NCBI GenBank assembly: GCA_948567375.1
Contig: OX419761.1
Location: 49,602,501-49,666,500, forward strand
Length of the DNA stretch: 64,000 nucleotides
Direction of reading: 5' to 3'
From: Lunularia cruciata
Taxonomy: Eukaryota; Streptophyta; Marchantiopsida; Lunulariales; Lunulariaceae
Shown here one piece after another: positions 58,557-64,000 of the stretch (its first letter is position 1; each line of letters starts with the position of its first letter). Made by a program: the position numbers and the translations under genes. The notes beneath the pieces are model-generated. The model was not told the origin of the DNA and searched no databases. It saw only the letters and a list, made by a program, of their open reading frames with translations.

Positions 58557-60380
58557 TCAAGCAGAGTAATTTCTTTCCGCTGTATTTAGTCGGTGAGACA
58601 CAAAGGCAATCGGATGTAGTCCATCTGGAAATTCTTGTTGCAACACAGCTCCAATTGCAAAGTTAGAAGCATCAAAATCAACCACACAAGGTAATTGAGG
58701 ATCATATGGTTGAAGAATAGGTCTTGAAGACACCATATGCTTTAACTTTTGGAATGCTTCTTCATGCTTGGTGGTCCACTGAAAGCTCGAGTTCTTTCCC
58801 AAGAGGTCAGTCAATGGTGCAGCCACGTGAGCATAATAGTGGATGAACCGTCGGTAAAAACTGGCCAGTCCATTGAATGCTCGTACTTCTGTAGCATCCT
58901 TCGGGGTAGGCCAATCAGTAATGGCCTTGATCTTCTCTTCTTCCATCTTGATCCCCTCTGATGAGATCTTATGACCCAAGAAGGTAACCTCCTTCTGCCA
59001 AAAAGCACACTTTGACTTCTTGCAGTAAAATTTCCACTGACGTAGTCGTCTTAGGACTTCTCGCACATGATTCACATGTTCTGCCTCTGTCCTGCTATAG
59101 ATTAAGATATCATCTAAGAACACCACCACGGACCGATCCAATAGTCCCTCCAACACTCGATGCATCTGATCCATGAAGACTGCTGGAGCATTAGTGAGTC
59201 CGAAGGGTAGAACTCTCCACTCAAAATGTCCATACCTTGTGCAAAAAGCAGTCTTTTGCACGTCCTCTCCTTCAATAGGAATTTGCCAATAGCCGCTACG
59301 AAGATCCAGCTTGGAAAAGTAGCGTGCTCCACTTAGTTGATCAAGCAGGTCATCGATCCGAGGCAAGGGATATGCATTCTTCACGGTTTGCTTATTGAGC
59401 CCACGGTAATCAATACAGAAACGAAGTCCTCCATCCTTCTTTGGAACAAATAGTACCGGTGCTCCCCACGGAGAGGTACTATGTCGTATGAAATCCTTCT
59501 CCAACAACTCTGTAAGTGTTGTTCGCAACTCCTCCAACTCCTTTGGTGAGAGCCGATAGATTGGTCTACTCACTGGAGTACTCCCTGGCAATAACTCGAT
59601 CTTGAAGGGCATACCTCTATCGGAGGGTAATCCCTTTGGCAGATCATCCGAAAACACATCTGCAAACTCCTGAACTATCCGATCAACCATTGCTTGATGC
59701 GGCACTTGGCCCTCCTCAGATTGTTCTTGTGCAATCGGCTTGATCCACACCGCGAATACAGACTTATTGTTCTCCAAAGCTTGCTCTATGGCTGCTTCAT
59801 TCACAAACTTCCCTTCTAGGGACTCATCTCTCTTCCAAGCTTGCTCCATGGTTGCCTTCCTGGCAAACTTCCCATCTTGGGACTCATCTCCCTTCCTGAT
59901 TCGCTCTATGGCTACCTTCTCGACAAACTTCCCATCTTGGGACTGACTATTCTTAGGTGTCTTACTCAGAGGTGCCATACAACCTAATCGGAAATCCCTA
60001 CCTTGGTGTTGTACTTGAATTTGGTGTCGGGTCCAATCAAATTGAACCTTATGACATTCAAGCCAAGGTAGACCTAGAATGATATCAGAATGTAGAGGTG
60101 CCACTACAAACCTCATACACTCCAAATACTCCTTCCCAATCTTGAAGGTAACAGGATGCAAGGTGCGGAATGCAGAACCCTTTCTACCATCCGCCATCAT
60201 CAAACTACTTCCAATCACTGGCCTGATAGGAATATCCAATTCCTTTGCCACTTGCATAGACATGCAATTCTCTGAACTTCCAGAATCAACCAAAATTCTA
60301 CAACCCCGATTAGATATCATACCTTGCAAGTGAAGCAAACTTGCATAGGTCGAGCCTTCAATCCCATTGGAACTAATCAA
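58557..60380 (-). pseudogene. Chromovirus protease, reverse transcriptase and RNase H
   Basis: 607 codons. Protease: [13 protein letters not shown] with active Asp about residue 32. [59 protein letters not shown] (catalytic). RNase H start: [20 protein letters not shown]. The frame ends at TGA (58559-58557) directly before D-R-E-Q of RNase H, where the family has no stop, and goes on in the same frame at 58538. The frame is open upstream of the first Met and overlaps gag, being shifted by one base, so expression by frameshifting is plausible. An imperfect repeat ([20 protein letters not shown]) occurs three times between protease and RT. Confidence 0.93.
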
Positions 60381-60406
60381 GCTCCCAGTAGGTGGCTCGA
60401 AATCTC

Positions 60407-61306
60407 CTACTGGGATTCCTCGTTTCCCGGATCATTCCGCTCCACAACCTCCACTTGGGCAACTTGTCGAGGTCGTCCATTCTTGAGTAGACATTCAGCA
60501 ATGCGATGCCCCAACTGGCGACAATAAAAGCAACCTCCATTTTGTCGTAATCTTTCTCTATCTGTTGTGCCAAGTGGTCTTCGCTGGATAGCATCAATCT
60601 CCATTGGTACCGGTTCTTCCACTCGTGGTACGGGTAGGTTTTGTGTAGGTCGAGGTCAAGACCAAGTTGTTGCAACTAAGGAATCAAAACGCTCAGCCAA
60701 TTGCATGGCTTCTTCTACGTTCTGTGGCTCTCGCATGGTCACCTCCAATCTGGTTCGTGACTTCAATCCTCGCACAAATCGATCCAGAACTTCACCTTCT
60801 TGGATATCTGGAATTTGCATGATGATATTCTGAAATTGTGTGATGTAGCTTCTCACCGAACCAATCTGCCTCAACTCCGCCAATTTATCTTGTGCAGCTC
60901 GGGTGGCATTTATAGTCTGAAATCGACCAAGTATTGCATCCTTGAATTCTGCCCATGTCAAAATTGGTGTAACAATTTGTCGTTCAGCTCTTTCTACTCG
61001 GAATCGCCACCAAAGTTTTGCCATGCCATCCAACTGGCTAGAAGCCAAGAGAATTTGTTTCCGCTCGTCTTGAAGATTGGTGGCTTCAAAGTAACGTTTA
61101 CAGTCAAACACAAAATTCTCCACTGTGCCTGGAACATTCTTGCCTTCAAACACCTTGGGTTTCGGAAATCGAATGCGATCTTCTCCATCTCGAACTGGCG
61201 CTCTGTCTATCTGTTCTTGTCGTTGCTGGTCTCGTTCATCCAACAATCGAGTAAGATGCTCGATTTGTTGTTGCATTGCAAGGATAACATCCGGTATTGC
61301 GGCCAT
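60407..61306 (-). pseudogene. Chromovirus Gag with one internal TGA
   Basis: Starts MAAIPDVILAMQQQIEHLTR; capsid region KVFEGKNVPGTVENFVFDCK, LWWRFRVERA, LAELRQIGSVRSYITQFQNI and RFVRGLKSRTRLEVTM. TGA at 60658-60656 follows LVATTWS. In the same frame downstream are PMEIDAIQRRPL and the zinc knuckle CFYCRQLGHRIAEC (C-x2-C-x4-H-x4-C), ending at TAG 60407. The older copy at 52.8 kb has a sense codon at the TGA position, so the stop is a recent mutation or family variant. Confidence 0.93.
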
Positions 61307-61561
61307 TGCTACTACCCTAATCCACTACCCTCAATTTATCTAGTTGATTAACACATAGATACAACACGTCCACTGTTCTCCATAAGTCACAACTGGAAGT
61401 ATCAAGGGTTCCTCTGACACGGTGATCATATGTAGAAAATCCTGCCCAAAGCGTGAGATGATGAACTGTGTGAAATGATGCTTTGGTAATATTTGGACAT
61501 GAAAGTCCCAATGGTTTGGCGGAAGTGGATTTGGTGGTCCATAAATTCCATCCATCCCATT

Positions 61562-61576
61562 CCTGCTCTGATACCA
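61562..61576 (-). promoter_or_regulatory. Primer-binding site (initiator tRNA-Met 3' end)
   Basis: Minus strand TGGTATCAGAGCAGG begins two bases inside the 5' LTR. The first 12 bases match the complement of the 3' end of plant initiator tRNA-Met, the usual plant gypsy primer. Confidence 0.92.
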
Positions 61577-61577
61577 A

Positions 61578-62000
61578 TGTAAAAGACCGAAACCGAGGAG
61601 AGAAATAGGAGAATGGAAATTCACATTGGGACACTTGAATGAGGGAAAACTCCGAATGCCTAGCATGAGCTTCGGCCTTGGTATTTATAGGTAGCATACA
61701 AGACCCTTGAAGCTTCTCAAGAAGCTTCCTTGAGCCGCTTTCTTGGAGTGCAAGCCAAGTTAACTAGGAAGCTTCTCAAGAAGCTTCCTTCTAGAAGCCA
61801 CCTACTTGGCGTGCAAGCTAAGCTAGTTAGAAGCTTCTAGAAGCTTCCTTCTAGAAGCTACCTGCTTAGGGCACAAGTTAACTAGTTGGGAAGCTTCCTA
61901 AGAAGCTTCTTAGATGCTTCTAGAATATTCTAGGTTATTTTGTCTTATTCTCTACTTAGTAAGCCCGATTAACTTCGTCACTAAACTCCATATTGTTACA
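61578..62000 (-). repeat. 5' LTR of chromovirus
   Basis: 423 bases, TG...CA. Lacks one 12-base unit (a GAAGCTTC copy) found in the 3' LTR. Keeps the perfect heat-shock elements at 61830-61847 and 61918-61930 and the TATA at 61683-61689. Confidence 0.96.
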
Positions 62001-62005
62001 AAATC
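62001..62005. repeat. Target site duplication AAATC (right)
   Basis: Matches 56341-56345; marks the right edge of the chromovirus insertion. Confidence 0.92.
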
Positions 62006-62880
62006 AATAGATAGAGGGTCTTTAATTTCCTCCTTGAATAGTAGCATAGCATAAGGTATCCATATGCTAAGCAATTGCCAAGTTCTTAAAGACCATCGAC
62101 ATCACTCTCCAAAAGATCTCCACCCATTGAGAACATGTGCATCCCCATATGTCTAGATCATCCAAGTCCAAAACTACATTAGCATCTTAACAAATGGCTA
62201 TAGGTAAATCTAGATCTTGTCCATAGACAAGAAAGTAAGGAGAGAAGGATGCTAAGGAGGATTGCCGTCTGAAATGATAGCCCAAGGCCAACCAAGGTAA
62301 TTGGAGATCCTAATCTTCCAAGTGGCCTCTCTGCAAACCATACTTCCACAATCCTCTCTTCACCATCTAAACCACTCTCTATACTAAGCCATTTGTCTCA
62401 AGGTGATCTTGGGAGGTAGTGTGATGATCAATCAAAGCCTTGTCACACAAGACCTAAAACTCCCCCAAGAACTTGTACCCTGATCAATCAAAACCTCAAT
62501 TAGTGCACCAAAATGACTAAGAAATTGATCCCAAGAACAAGTAAGCCGTCCCTCACTAGACTTCTTAGGAAGTGCCACCAACTCAATCCACTTAGAGAAG
62601 TGCTCTACCATAACCAAAACATACCAATGATGTTTCATAGTCAATAGTAAAGGTCCAGCAAAGTCCAAACTCCGATAGTAATCCAACCCCATGATAGGTA
62701 ATGGGTGTAATTGTGGCATAAGAGCATTAAATGATACTCTAACTTGATCATAAACCACACATCTTGCAACAAATTGCTATACATTGGTCTACATACCGTG
62801 CCACCAATAATGACTCTAGAGTAAGCTATATGTATGTTTTACTCCAAAATGTCCTAGCTCCTCATGAGCATGACGGACCA
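62006..62880 (-). pseudogene. Integrase of family B2
   Basis: Frame 62758-62432 gives MVYDQVRVSFNALMPQLHPL, LDFAGPLLLTMKHHWYVLV, MVEHFSKWIELVALPKKSSE (first Asp in D-F-A-G replaces the usual position) and EVLIDQGTSSWGSF (second Asp). The HHCC region lies about 62880-62770 in another frame. The C-terminus (about 62300-62130) is decayed, and the element continues at 56345 on the other side of the chromovirus. Confidence 0.8.
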
Positions 62881-63457
62881 ATTGTGGTCTCTAAGATGGA
62901 AGTACTACTATTTGCACTCTACCATCCTCCTATACACAAAGAAAGTATTTTCCCTCCAATCTGAACCGCTTGGCTCACTAAAGAACATAGTCTCTCTCCT
63001 TGGCCCCAATTGTGCCAACCATAACACTAGTGCAAAGATAATCCATCACTAAGATATAATTATGAATGTCTTGCTGAATTGTATCACCATCTCTACTCTC
63101 TAAATCTATGACCTCAACACTCTTCTTGTATGTGCTAAGAGAGATACCACCAAAGCCTCAAAAAATATACAAAGAAAGGTAGATGCATGCCAACTTGGCA
63201 CCATCTCCTCATCTATCTCACCATGCCAATGTGCTCCTGTCTGATCTTGTTGGTTGGGATATGGGTTTCTACTCAACCCATCTACATCATGGTTCACCAC
63301 TCTAGGTCTATAAATAATCATGAAATCAAACTCCTATAAAATTAGAGCTCATCATGAAAGCTTCCTTGAAAGCATATGAGACTCAATCATCACTTTAGTG
63401 GTTGATGATCAATCATGAGAGTGAAAGGGTTACCAAATAGGTAACATCAAAAATGTG

Positions 63458-63760
63458 CTACTGCTCATTTGAGGGAGAGTACTTGGTGTACTCTCCCTCA
63501 AATGAACTATACTTCACCTTTGTTGAATTGTTGGGGCAACTAGCATAGGCCATAACAAACTCCTTCTCCGCATCATCATGTTGGGTGAGCACTTCTCCAA
63601 GCCTCAACGTACTCCAATCAATGTGAATCTGAAATGGTCGTCCTCTAATTGGTCTCCTAAGAATAGGAGCAGATGTCAATCTCTCCTTAAGCTCTACAAA
63701 CATTTTCTCTTGCTCACCTTCCCAACACCACTCATGTGTAAGCTTGATCACCTTTGTCAA
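63458..63760 (-). pseudogene. RNase H start of family B2
   Basis: 100 codons: LTSAPILRRPIRGRPFQIHID, GEVLTQHDDAEKEFVMAYAS, NSTKVKYSSFEGEY. Matches B1 RNase H (11335) closely. A stop-generating change cuts it before the NHQPL segment, which is found shifted near 63400. Confidence 0.85.
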
Positions 63761-63769
63761 GGCCTTAGC

Positions 63770-64000
63770 AATAGCAATAAATCCTCTAACATATTAGTGA
63801 TAAAAGTCTGCCAACCCAAGGAATGCTCACACTCTGCTCACATCCGTAGGCCAAGGAATATGTGCAATAGCCTCCATCTTAGTGTATTGAACACCAAGTC
63901 CTCTAGGGTAGATAGTGTGACCTAAATAATCAACCTGCTCGTGGGAGAATCTACAATTCCCAACATGTAATTTGAGTCCGTGAGATCTCAATCTCTCAAA
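63770..64000 (-). pseudogene. Reverse transcriptase C-terminal part of family B2 (runs off the window)
   Basis: Minus-strand reading gives LRSHGLKLHVGNCRFSHEQV then GLGVQYTKMEAIAHIPWPTD, the thumb of RT, matching B1 at 11552-11770. The catalytic motif and the expected methyltransferase domain lie beyond 64000. Confidence 0.8.

Larger units (their letters stand above)
56346..62000 (-). mobile_element. Ty3/gypsy chromovirus, nearly intact, young insertion
   Basis: 5655 bases with LTRs at 56346-56780 (3') and 61578-62000 (5'), primer site, gag, pol with chromodomain, polypurine tract and target duplication AAATC. The LTRs differ by about five substitutions and one 12-base indel, roughly 99 percent identity, so insertion is recent compared with everything else here. 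Coding defects are few: in-frame TGA codons at 60656, 58557 and 57987. It sits inside family B copy B2. Confidence 0.96.
55192..64000 (-). mobile_element. Ty3/gypsy family B, copy B2 (split by a chromovirus, cut by window edge)
   Basis: 55800-56345 aligns with 9195-9740, and 62006-64000 aligns with 9740-11730 (integrase, RNase H and the end of RT). The join at 56345/62001 is exactly filled by the chromovirus and its AAATC duplication. The methyltransferase part would lie beyond the right edge. Stops and shifts show that this copy is also defective. Confidence 0.88.

Overview
This is nuclear DNA of a land plant. Two intron-containing genes with plant-type products, a eukaryotic tRNA-Val gene and several families of plant-type LTR retrotransposons show this. 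The density of gypsy elements, short introns and AT-rich decayed repeats would suit a bryophyte or another non-flowering plant, but the species cannot be fixed from this window. Only about 9 kb is host gene space. The rest is retrotransposons, transposon relics and their decay products, with many CAA/CGA-type codons turned into TAA/TGA/TAG, as expected of old methylated DNA.

Layout. 1-6.8 kb: two head-to-tail copies of a Ty3/gypsy family (A) that share one LTR. 8.7-18.9 kb: a decayed Ty3/gypsy element (B, minus strand) plus an extra solo LTR. 20.4-21.7 kb: tRNA-Val(AAC) and a four-unit repeat with a period of about 160 bp. 24.6-28.2 kb: a serine carboxypeptidase-like gene (minus, 9 exons, 517 aa, intact triad). 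29.2-34.3 kb: a Ty1/copia element with both LTRs (minus). 35.4-40.6 kb: a CWF19L1/Drn1-type CwfJ-domain CCCH zinc finger gene (minus, 10 exons, 655 aa), including an AT-AC intron of U12 type. 41-50 kb: two PIF/Harbinger transposase relics and a fragment of B. 51.6-54.6 kb: an old chromovirus copy broken up by another LTR-like repeat (C). 55.2-64 kb: a second copy of B, into which a young chromovirus (56346-62000, target duplication AAATC) has inserted.

The outstanding find is family B. In copy B1, between the protease and reverse transcriptase, the polyprotein carries a recognisable C5 cytosine DNA methyltransferase domain. Motifs I, IV (with its Pro-Cys), VI, VIII, IX and X appear in the right order. 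The protease, motifs I-VI, IX and X, and the linker before RT all lie in one reading frame. The same element, and its second copy at 56 kb, ends its integrase with a PHD finger; in B1 this is in frame with RT, RNase H and integrase. A retrotransposon family that encodes both a DNA methyltransferase and a chromatin reader is unusual and suggests a self-methylating or chromatin-targeted life cycle. Both copies here are dead, so intact relatives are needed.

Other notable points: perfect heat-shock elements repeated in U3 of the young chromovirus LTR, just upstream of its TATA box; a copia primer site matching the anticodon arm of initiator tRNA-Met, with the gag ATG inside it; and a U12-type intron in a gene whose own product belongs to intron-lariat metabolism.
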